NCBI GenBank assembly: GCA_900169235.1
Contig: FWCC01000122.1
Coordinates: 124,001-188,000 of the forward strand
Direction: 5' to 3'
From: Zarea fungicola
Lineage: Eukaryota; Ascomycota; Sordariomycetes; Hypocreales; Cordycipitaceae
DNA length: 64,000 nucleotides
In this document: positions 54,437 to 64,000 of the stretch, one piece after another
Numbering within the stretch: position 1 is the stretch's first letter
How the letters are laid out: each line of letters begins with the position of its first letter
The notes under the pieces: generated by a model
What the model was told of the DNA's origin: nothing
Seen by the model: only the letters and a program-made list of their open reading frames with translations
The model's database searches: none
Made by a program: the position numbers and the translations under genes

Positions 54437-57400
54437 ATGGCGGCGGACATTCGCGCCAGAGCGCTCGACAAGATAGCATCGCTAGCCGCTTCTTCCACCA
54501 ATACCTCGTTTGACAAGTCCGATCTTGACAAGCTTTGCCGAGCTTGCAACGCTAGCGGCCGTGGTCGAGAATACAACAATGGCGCTTACAATTCGAAGCA
54601 GGCCAGCACTTTAAGCCGTATTCCCATGGTATAGCCTGCCAATCCCCAGTACGGTTTGCATTGCTAATTCATACAGTCAATTCGCGAATTTGAAGTGCTC
54701 CTAGCCCTCTGCAAAACTGCGCCCAAAATTCAGTCTGCTCAGAGTGCCCAGAAACTTTCCTACCAACTCATTCCTTATATTCTGGAGGCGCATTCCCAGA
54801 CTTTCGTATCGTCGCCCTTTTTCCGCAATTTCAATCCATGCCCGACCGAATCGCTGTCTTTCCATGTTACAGCTGCCCTTCTTGCTCTTGGAATAAACTA
54901 CACGGAGTTGAAGGAGACCATCACAGACGGCATCTGGGCCTTTACGAATGCCTGTAGCCGAACCACTGAGAGTGTTCTTTCCCCCCGAACTGCCGACCCC
55001 GAGAATCTGAACATTGACGAAGCTATTCGAACTCTTAACATTGCCGTTGCCATTCTCGGCTTTTTGGATGCGGCTTCGGCACAGTCTGATTTTTGGAAGG
55101 CCAGTGGCCGGCTTGGTCTTATCCAAAAAGTCAAGCAGCTTCTGTCGGAGCCATTTTTGGTCGCGGTAGAGACTGCCTTGTCGACAATCCGAAATGCGCA
55201 CAGTGACGACCGTGATGTCAAAGAATGGAAGCGTCACCTGCGCCAGTACTCGGCTGCTGGGCGCCCGCTTGGTGCCATGCTCTTGCAGCGAAGCTTCATG
55301 TGGCTTGTCCTCTCCAGCACGGCCCTGATGATTACTGATGGCTCTCAGTTGCGCAAGCAGCATGTCCTCGACGTGCTCATGGACAATGGCGGGGCTATAC
55401 CTCGTACCGATAACTATACTGCTGATGCCGACCTTCGATCAATTGATCTCCATGCCAACTTCGCTATTGACCAGATGAACTATATAGAAGCCGGGGCCGA
55501 CTTTGCTCGCCTCGGGTCCCCTTCCCAGCAGAAGCTCGCATACGCCGTCAAGTCCGCCGCCATGATTTCCTTTCTCAATTGTGTGATGCTCAACGAGGAT
55601 GCTGCTGAGCCTGAGCTTCTCATGAATTGGCTGCAACAGACTTTGGAGGATCCTCAGCAGATGAGTGACGAGACTCTTGCATCAACCACCTTGCGTTGCA
55701 TGGCCCTTCTGTGTCACATCTCGCCCTCATTTTCACAGACTGTTATCCGATCCCTACCACGCTTCCTCGTCCAGGATGTGACCCATAACGGCACCGGTAT
55801 AGTTGCATCAAAGAGTCTTGCATTTGTGCTGAAGAACTTGTCCAAGGATGCTGTAATCAGCACGCTCTACTCCCTTGGAAATGTCCTTAGCCCAGAGACG
55901 GAGGACAGAATTGCCAACGGCCAATCCGACGGCTCGGTCGAGTACGAGAATGGCCTGAACCCAGTGTATCAGCACCGCCACTCCAATGCCAGCTCCATCT
56001 CCGTCAATATGAAGGGCGAAGAAGACGCTGCTATTGTGTATAGCAACGTTGTCAGGGCCATCTGTGGCATTGCTGCTGCCTGCCAAGACGAAAAGATTAC
56101 TGCACTGGCCCAGTCTATCCTATTGCAGAAACTCGACAAGGTCAACGCTATCGTCGACGCCCAGGTTATATCTGGCGCTGCCGACTTGGCTCTCAGCGGT
56201 GGTCAGCTTGAGTTCCGTTCGCTCTTGAAAATGTACAACAGAATCGGTCACATTGGCGTGGTTGATAAGAAGCAGTTCCTCTCCCAGGCTGTTCTCAAGG
56301 GACGAACGCACATCTCAGCGAATATGCACCGCGACTCGCCATTGTTTGATATCTACTGGGAGCACCTACTGGATAGCATCATTGCCCTTGGCGATGCATA
56401 CTCTCAAGGCCAAACCAAGGAAGCGGATGTGGAATTGGCTGCCCAGGAGATTGGAGAGCTGCTCCATCCCCTGGCTGTTCTGATGTCTACAAATGACCTG
56501 GCAGCCAAGCCACTTGCCGACGATGAATCTTACTCGTTGCTTCGGGATGCTTGGTTCAACATTGTCGTTCATGGCTTCTCCACCTGCACGGAGCGCGGCA
56601 AAATGTATTTGAACGAGTTGCGCATGATTGCTATTCATTCACCGCCGTTAGTAGCCGAGCAACGTGGCGAACAAGTTGAAAGTGACATTGAGCTAAACAC
56701 TGTTCTCCGCCGTGGCAACAGTAATGAGAGGGAGGCACTCCAGAAAAAGTACCTGAGCGGACTCATCCCGTCCAAGTCGTCCGATATCAAGAGCCTCAGT
56801 TACCGAAAAGTAATCTTCCTGCACTCCGCTTATCTCATCGAGATACTGCGTGCCGAGGCTGGTGACTGCACCAAGGTTCTGTCCTATTTTGCCGAGCGTA
56901 GTATGTTACGCGGAGAGGTCAAGAGCGTAATGGATGGTATCGCTTCCACAGTTGTCGAAAGGTATATCGCCAGGACGCGGGACGGCGCGGAACCTGCTTT
57001 CTCGGCGCAGTATGCTGCGAAGCAGCTTGCCACCATATTCTCTTCCTGCTGCCACCGCATCGAGCGCGTCCAGCATGCAGCGCTGGAGTGTGCGGATAAA
57101 ATCGTCAAAGACGTGCCCTCTGCCCTTTGCCACAGAACCTCACTCTTTGCTCTGCTGGAACTACTGTCCCTCATGTGGTCGAGCTGCCTTGAAGCAGAGA
57201 CCGACATGTATGGCCCCAGGTCAGTATTTACATCTCAACTCGGTCATGTTACCGTGAGACTTTCGGATGACTATAATTTCCGCACCGATACACTGAAAAG
57301 CCTGCATGGTATGGCGCAGAAGTGGATGAAGTTTGCTATTAATATTGCGCCGCTCGACGTCAAGGGCCTGCTTCAAACCTATCTTTCCGAGCTTGATGAT

Positions 57401-60316
57401 GAAGGCACTTATGGTCACATCTCTCTGGGCCGCTCCTTTGCTCTGGAATTGGGCTCGACCATCCCAGATACTGACAGCCGCCTGAAGTCGCTCAAAACAG
57501 TCGAGGGGCTCAGCATCAACTCTGCTTCGGATCTTATTGCCCAATATACTACTCGCCAAGAGTACCGTTACGGCGAGACCTTGCCGGATCGTGGGATGGA
57601 GCTGATGAGCTTTATGCAGAGCAACCGGAGGCCGTCATTCTCGCAGTCGTCTGTGGTTGAGAGCGCCAACGCTGCGACTGCGCTCGCCCATGTCGAGGCT
57701 CGCATTCTTAGCAAAAAACTAACGCCTGTGGATGAAGTTCGCGACATTATGCGGCGAGCTGCAGCCCTGCTCTGCCGTAGCAAGCATGATGAATCCGCTG
57801 TAGCCCGCTACCTTGTTAGCATTCCATTCTCGCTCTTTACCAAGCAGTCGATCAAACTTGGTACCTCGTTGTGGCTGGGTGTCATGAACGAGAATCCTCG
57901 TCTCGAGTCCAAGCTGCTCAACGCCATTGCTCAGCAGTGGGAATTTACCATTGCGCGTCGTGTTGGTCTCTTTGACCCTGTTCTTGCACATCCTGACCCG
58001 TTTCTGCTGAAACAAGAGTTTGCACCTAGTGATTGGGGCATGATCAACAGGCAAAAGCAAGAGGTCCATGATCTGCTTTCACCCCACTCACGTCTGCTGC
58101 AGTTCTTCACCAGCCACTACAATGCGACCCGTTTGGGCAGTCCAGACATACAGAGAGTGTTTTTGCGTCTTTTAGATCTCACCCTTGATGCGCTAAAGGA
58201 CTGCAGCCCGCATCCGATGGCCCGCGAGCTTCGTTTCCAGATTATCCTGTTTGGCCTGAAAGTCCTGCGAAGCAGTACCACCATTGGGCCTACTGCGCAG
58301 TGGAGGCTCAAGGATCGCATACTTTCCGCTGGGCTCGGCTGGTTCCGTCACTCGCCACGCTGGTCCTTCGGCAGCAACATGCTCTCCCTCAAGACGGAGA
58401 TCCGCCTGATCACAGATATTCTGATGGTGCTGAAGCTTGTGAACCATATTGGCAGCCACACAGTTGGCAGCGTTCCGTCACTGAATGCCGAAGAAAACCT
58501 GCTGAGAATTCTCCTTGAAAATGAGCAGTCGCGGCTGGTCGTCTGGGCCAGTCCCTGCAACCTTTCGGACACAAATTTCCCGACAAACCACGTTTCCAAG
58601 AATAACACCGAGGCTGCCCTGCTGCCACTGCTGCGAACTGCCTGGAATCAAGACCCTGCAATCGCGGTTGAATTGGCGACGAGATTCTACTACCCACGCC
58701 TGCACAGCGAGATCCGCCGTTTAATCCTGAACTCGCCTGAAAAGGTTGTCGACGAGCCAGAGGCAATTCCGCTCATGATTGGTGGCCATTTGCCCGACGA
58801 TGTCAAGTCGCAAGCCCGATATCTCCTATTCTGGGAGCCTGTAAATCCTATCACGGCTGTCACCCTTCTCTCGCCCGCCTATAAGGAGCACCCTCTTTTG
58901 ATCCAATACGCAATGCGCTCCCTGGAGAGTCACTCTGTGGATGTGACCTTTTTTTACGTGCCCCAGATTGTACAGTCGCTCCGGCATGATAGCCTAGGCT
59001 ACACCGAGCGCTACATTCTGGAGACGGCGCAGTTCTCACAGCTTTTTGCTCACCAGATCATCTGGAATATGAAAGCCAACTCGTACAAGGGTGACGACGC
59101 CGAGGTACCTGACGAGATCAAACCAACTCTCGACAGTGTCATGACCAAAATGGTGGACAGCTTCATGCCGGAGGACCGCGACTTCTATGAGCGTGAATTC
59201 TCCTTCTTTGACGAAGTCACTGGCATCTCCGGCAAGCTCAAGCCATACATTAAGCGTCCCAAGCCAGAGAAGAAGCAGAAAATTGAGGAAGAGCTGCGCA
59301 AGATCAAGGTCGAGGTCGGCGTGTATCTGCCCAGTAACCCCGAAGGTGTTGTCATTGGTATTGATCGTAAGTCGGGCAAGCCGCTCCAAAGTCACGCCAA
59401 GGCACCGTACATGGCCACCTTCCGGGTCCGCAAGACCACGCCGGCGGGCCACGTCTCTGACGACCACGATGGGGAAAAGCAGCTTGTCCCCACACAGCAG
59501 CAGGCCGCAGACTCGCAGGAGAATACAATTGATGTCTGGCAGTCTGCCATTTTCAAAGTCGGCGATGATGTGCGCCAGGATGTACTCGCACTGCAAATGA
59601 TTTCCGCGTTTCGCAGCATCTTCCACAATGTCGGCCTGGACGTGTACGTCTTCCCGAACCGTGTGACGGCGACAGGCCCCGGCTGTGGCGTAATTGATGT
59701 GCTGCCCAACTCCATTTCCCGTGACATGGTGGGCCGAGAGGCTGTGAACGGACTGTACGACTACTTCCTGTCCAAATATGGCAACGAGGACTCGCTCCGG
59801 TTCCAGGCCGCTCGCAGCAACTTTGTCAAGTCGATGGCGGCATACTCTATCATCTCCTTTCTGCTGCAGTTCAAGGACCGGCACAACGGCAACATTATGA
59901 TTGACGATGCCGGCCACATTCTGCACATTGACTTTGGTTTCTGCTTCGACATTGCACCTGGCGGTATCAAGTTTGAGCGTGCTCCCTTCAAGCTGACCCA
60001 CGAAATGGTGGCCGTCATGGGCGGCTCGACTACACACCAGAGCTTCAAGTGGTTCGAGGAACTCTGCGTCAAGGCTTTCCTCGCGTCCCGCCAGTACTGC
60101 GAGAAACTGTCCCAAGTGGTGGAGCTCATGATGGACAGCGGCCTGCCGTGCTTTAAACCCGAGTCGGTCAAGCACTTCAGAGACCGCTTCGTTCTGGAGA
60201 AGAGCGAGCGCGAAGCTGCTGAGTTTATGCGCGACCTTGTCAAGAAGTCGTATTCGAGCTACAGCACAGGCATATATGATCAGTTCCAGCTCCTGACCAA
60301 CGGTATTCCATACTAG
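54437..60316 (+). CDS. STT4: phosphatidylinositol 4-kinase, type III alpha
   Basis: Two exons: 54437-54628 (64 codons) and 54677-60316, intron 48 bp (GTATAG donor, GCTAAT branch, TACAG acceptor), product 1943 aa, near yeast Stt4 (1900 aa). Most of the protein is an alpha-solenoid scaffold. The PIK accessory helical domain covers roughly aa 1370-1530. The kinase domain has IFKVGDDVRQDVLALQMI (about aa 1688), the catalytic loop DRHNGNIMIDD (from about aa 1797) and HIDFGFCFDIAPGG, then MVAVMGGSTTHQSFKWFEEL and the C-terminus YDQFQLLTNGIPY. It makes phosphatidylinositol 4-phosphate at the plasma membrane, supporting cell-wall integrity and actin signalling. The 64-residue first exon is accepted because it opens MAADIRARALDKIASLA in good context and joins in frame. 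Confidence 0.97.
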
Positions 60317-60692
60317 CCTTTGATCTTTGCTTCTCTCTGACCTCGTCTTTGTTCTTATCCAAAATGCACCATATGCATACAGTTCTCTCCGCCATGAGAT
60401 ATTTCTTTAGTTTGTAGATTATTAGTATAGTATCAGTATGCCAAATCACCATCGTAGTTAATATCAAGTTATCCACTGATTCTTTTCAATGCGAATAGCT
60501 TCACAATGTACATGAGCTGTCTGTTTCTAAATCAATACTATCCAAAAAGACAAAAGATGAACTAATCTGCTCCTAGAACGCCGTCCTAATCAGTTTTGTG
60601 TTTTAAGCGGCGCGCATTTAATCTACAATCCCGGCAATAAAGAAAGACATACAAGGTGGAGTACTCACAATGAAGGAGTCTGAATCCTTTCC
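60317..60692. other. convergent intergenic region
   Basis: 376 bp between the stop codons of STT4 (+) and the CDF transporter (-). It is AT-rich and must contain both 3' ends. Confidence 0.5.
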
Positions 60693-62881
60693 TCAAGTTG
60701 AGGACTGCTTCAACATGTGCGTCGGTGCGTTGTAGCTGGTATAGTCGACATGCACAAAGGCGCGGTCCACAATAGGCACAGACTCGAGAAAGTATGTCAA
60801 CACTTCGCTCAAGTCGTGCGAGTCCTTGAGCGGCGTGATGGCCGAGAGGACAATGTCAACCTCAACAAAAAGCTTGTCGCCAGCATGGTAGGCGCGTAGG
60901 TTCTGAATTTTGCGGATGGCAGTTGCGAAACGCATCGTCAAGTATAACAACAGGTTACGCTCGTCAGGCTCAGCGCCGAAGCCTGTGAGGTTGCGGACAT
61001 GGTGGGCGGATGTATGGCTCCATGTGAAGACGACAACGAGGGACAGCAGAAGACCACCGGTGGCGTCAAGCCACCAAACCTTACCATAGAAGCCCACTAT
61101 GTAGATATTTACATTAGCATTTGCATTTCGTAGATTCAAGCTCATCCAGGCTTGAGGGGTTTTCTCTTCCGTCATCCACCCCGTGGGGACTCACCAATAG
61201 GAAACAGAATAGATCCTATGTTGAAGATTACGTCCGTCTTAGCATCCTCAGCCCTGTGAATAGTGTTAATAGACAGTTACTGGATGGCAAGGGCTAGAGT
61301 TGAGACTTACAGGGCTCTGACGCTGGAGTTTTTGACCAGGCGGCACCAGACCCAACATGCGCCTTTAATTACAACTGTTCCAGCCATTATGGCAATGGCA
61401 GGGATACCCAGTTGAATCAATTCATGCTCAGGGCCGGCAAGGCGCTGGATACACTGCAGGGCTACCTGGCAAAAGGAGGTAACCATAATGACGGAAAAGA
61501 CGAGCACCCCAAGCGGCTCGAGACTATAAGACAGGGGGATGTTAGCGTCGCCTGCAAGCTACTTGTCTAACAACGTGTGACACTAGTTGGTGGGGTTGGC
61601 ATTGGAAAATGGCACAGGTATCGAGATTGGACGAAGAAGCAACAAGGATAGGCGGTGACATGGGAAGACGATGGCAATGAGACTTACCGCGTACGTCCGA
61701 CAGGATAGCGGTGCATATCACTTGAGCTAGAGGCAATGAGGCGAGTAGTAGTCCAGACAATGGCAGTGCTGAGAAAGTCCAAGACTGCGTCAACCAGGGA
61801 GGCCAGGACGGACATGGAAGGGACTGAGATGATGACAACGATTTTGCCGACGAGTAGCACAACGTTGGCAACAAGGTTAACGTAGATGGCGAGAGTCACA
61901 ACAGGGTCATTGCTGTCCACTTCACCATCCTCGAGCCACGGTAGCAGAGGCTTAGGCCCATTTTCGAGATCCTTGGCGTCGGAACGCAACAGGGGCAGTC
62001 TCTCGTCAGCAAATTGCTGGTCGGTTTCTTCCTCGACCAGCTGATTCTGGGCCAACATTGTCAAGTTTTCTGAGGAGCGGAAAATATCTTTGGGGGTGCG
62101 TTTGGCGGGCAACGGTGGTGTTTTGTTTGCCGGCTCCGAGGGTTGGAGCGGCGGCAGCGTGTTGGTCGAGCCGTAAGACGTCCCGCCGTTGAAGCGGTCC
62201 GTCGCCGAGCCGGACAGAGACGAGGAGTCTGGTTCCTCGGATATGGTATTGGGGATGTCGACGCCACGAAAAGCCGAAGCCTCGAGTTCGGCATTGTACT
62301 CGTTGAGCAGTTCGTGGGGGATGGTAGAGTCGAGCAAGCAGTCTATGTACATGTATTGCTGGATCAGGTCGTTTGTACGCTCATAATATTCGCGTCTATC
62401 AAGACAAAACAGTTAGAGATAATATTATTTACAGACCAATTTGGTCACTGGCATCACAGCATGTCTGGGCTACCACTCACATTTTTCGCGACATGCCCTG
62501 CAGCTCTTGTTCTGACTTCCAGTATGAATCCCATCTATACCTGGGATTGCTCTTTCCAATTAGATTCATACTTCTGTTTTGCGGACCGTGGAGAATCTGG
62601 CTCAGGCGAGTCTCGTCGTGGAGCAGGCGTTCAAGGTCATCATCCTCGGCTGGATGGCCTCGGGAGCGTCCTCTAACTGGCTCGTCTTCGTCTGAGGAGT
62701 ACGGATTACGCAGGGCAGGGGAGGGCCATGCCGAGGTGAGGCTCTGCTGGGATCGTGTGCGCATCATCGAGGTTAACATGCCGGTACGTGTAGGCACGGC
62801 GGAATGGTAAAGGCTGTCCTCCTGGATGACAAGCGATTGGCGTCGGCCATGGGCTGGCGGACGCGGGCTGGGGGAGCTCAT
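60693..62881 (-). CDS. cation diffusion facilitator, Mn-type (four-Asp site)
   Basis: Five exons on the minus strand: 62881-62481, 62395-61688, 61523-61311, 61253-61195, 61096-60693 (introns 85, 164, 57, 98 bp), product 594 aa. A long hydrophilic N-terminus (about 290 aa, Ser/Pro/Arg-rich, then IREYYERTNDLIQQYMYIDCLLDS across the first splice) precedes six membrane helices. Helix 2 has SLVDAVLDF (Asp336, Asp340), and helix 5 has AEDAKTD (Asp444, Asp448) within the 59-bp fourth exon. Zinc-type members have His at the first helix-5 position; the DxxxD/DxxxD pattern is that of the Mn group. TM6 (GLLLSLVVVFTWSHTS) and the cytoplasmic ferredoxin-like domain end the protein. It should export a divalent cation, probably Mn, into an organelle by proton exchange. 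The membrane is not determinable. Confidence 0.92.
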
Positions 62882-64000
62882 GGCAGGAGGAGATTTGCGT
62901 TGTCAATCGCAATGCGTTGGCAGAATAGATCCGAGAGCAAGAAGACCCAACCAGCCACAGAGAAAGTTGTTGGATGGGATCGGTGCAAAGGACACCCACC
63001 GAAGCCGAGCTTAGAGTGACAATGGCGATGATCCGACCAGTTCGCGACTAAGTTAGAACAAAGGCTAAAAGCTAATCGAGAACGGCCAGGATTACGCCCT
63101 GAAAAACTCCGCCTCGACGCGTTGCCCAGATTAGAGAGCTCTGCCGATAGATTCCTGGTTGTCTGTAGTTGTGAATTGAAAAGGATACCCGCTGAGTATT
63201 GAATTGACGAGTTTTTTGTTCAGTAATAAAACGCGGCTTTGACTCTGGTTCGCTTGGTACTGGTAGCTTTGGCGGCCTCGCCCCCGCTGAACGCCTTGGC
63301 TTTCTTGCGCTTTGCTGGAGCTTTGACACTACTCAGTATGGCATTTTTTTTAACAGGGGCTGGCTGCAAGAAGAGTAATAATACGAGGGGCAAAGAGCTC
63401 ATCTAGCCGTTCATGATGTACATATTCTGGTGGGGTTCGCGAATACTTCTACCTGGACTGCTTCGGGGTTTTATCCAAGATTTATGAAGCAAATTCAAAG
63501 TTTCCAAGGTCCCATTGTACCCTCTACCGTCCACTTCATCCTCGTACAAGTTGAAATCACTCCACGTACTACTACCTCATGTTGTAAGTGATAAATATAC
63601 TCTGCGATCAATCATTTTGCGGGACTCTCAATCCCAAAGCATGCTGATGCACTACGGCGCGATGCCATTTCCAGCCTAGCGTATGGCCTGAGTGTCGTGG
63701 CATGGAGACGCAAGGTGTGCAAGCTTGCATACCCTCTGCTGTGAGGTGTGTCATGCCAATGCTTTTGATTGTTCTTCTAGGGTGATAACTGCCAATCACT
63801 GTCGCAGATTGCAACTGGGCTAGGTAAAGCCAAGTAAGAATTGGGTCAGATGCTGCTGACTGATAAATACCAACGAATTGCAGATAGGCAACAGAGAATC
63901 CGCACTCCCCGCTCTACCAGCATGAATATTTGGGCAAGCCCATGGCTTCTTTCAGCGTGAGACTGTCGTTGGCCATGCCTCTACGATTACAGCCTTTTTC
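62882..64000. other. right flank without a convincing gene
   Basis: The left part is the CDF promoter. A 60-codon minus-strand frame (63402-63220) begins hydrophobic and ends in a Lys/Arg/Ala-rich tail (KAPAKRKKAKAF). A second open stretch lies at about 63560-63400, with a potential 50-bp intron ending in GGCTAG at 63403. Neither can be tied to a family or a start codon. They may be chance, or the end of a gene lying beyond the window. Confidence 0.4.

Noticed and set aside
59036..60175. 379-codon frame on the minus strand opposite the STT4 kinase domain
   Set aside because: It is antisense to an unmistakable kinase domain and results from codon bias of the real gene; it has no domain of its own.

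Overview
This 64-kb window is nuclear DNA from a filamentous ascomycete, most likely a sordariomycete close to the Hypocreales. The reasons are the short introns (mostly 48-110 bp, GTRNGT donors, CTAAC/CTGAC-like branch points), GC-rich third codon positions in the long coding exons, a fungal Zn(II)2Cys6 regulator, and closest-looking protein families that are fungal throughout. The taxonomic placement comes from recalled protein families, not from a search. I reconstructed about 20 genes exon by exon; where an intron is given, the exon lengths were checked to keep frame.

Layout. 1-3.2 kb: gene-free flank with a 243-bp inverted-repeat element (1422-1664) and a pyrimidine-rich leader. 3.2-9.3 kb: a 1221-aa DUF1765-type protein and a Zn2Cys6 regulator. 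9.3-12.3 kb: gene-poor, with a 150-codon ORF that may be a decayed gene. 12.3-18.7 kb (minus strand): vacuolar endopolyphosphatase (PPN1), a spliced small secreted protein, and a YAT-family amino-acid permease. 20.7-30.5 kb: GABA transaminase (+), a 100-aa secreted four-cysteine protein (-), an NAD aldehyde dehydrogenase (+), glycine-cleavage T-protein (-) and V-ATPase subunit H (-). 32.4-37.3 kb: a membrane-anchored cysteine-rich glycoprotein (+), RPL9 (-) and the retromer subunit VPS26 (+). 37.8-47.7 kb (all minus): nucleoporin NUP120, RAD51, an Hsp20/Hsp30 chaperone and an RRM-YTH RNA-binding protein. 47.7-53.0 kb: a 5-kb stretch without a supportable gene. 53.0-62.9 kb: proteasome beta-6 (PRE7, -) head-to-head with PI 4-kinase STT4 (+), which converges on a cation-diffusion-facilitator transporter (-) carrying the four-aspartate site of Mn-type CDFs. 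62.9-64 kb: no convincing gene.

Most genes are unrelated housekeeping functions, with no sign of a biosynthetic cluster, prophage-like element, CRISPR or rRNA/tRNA array. Two loose functional groupings exist. One is nitrogen/amino-acid use: permease, GABA transaminase, aldehyde dehydrogenase and T-protein, with GATA-factor sites between the first two. The other is endomembrane and vacuole: PPN1, V-ATPase H, VPS26, STT4 and the CDF transporter. The most novel material is small: two secreted cysteine-containing proteins of unknown function that appear only after splicing, the miniature inverted-repeat element, a tRNA-like A/B-box remnant, a possible truncated gene, and regulatory motifs next to RAD51, HSP30 and PRE7/STT4.
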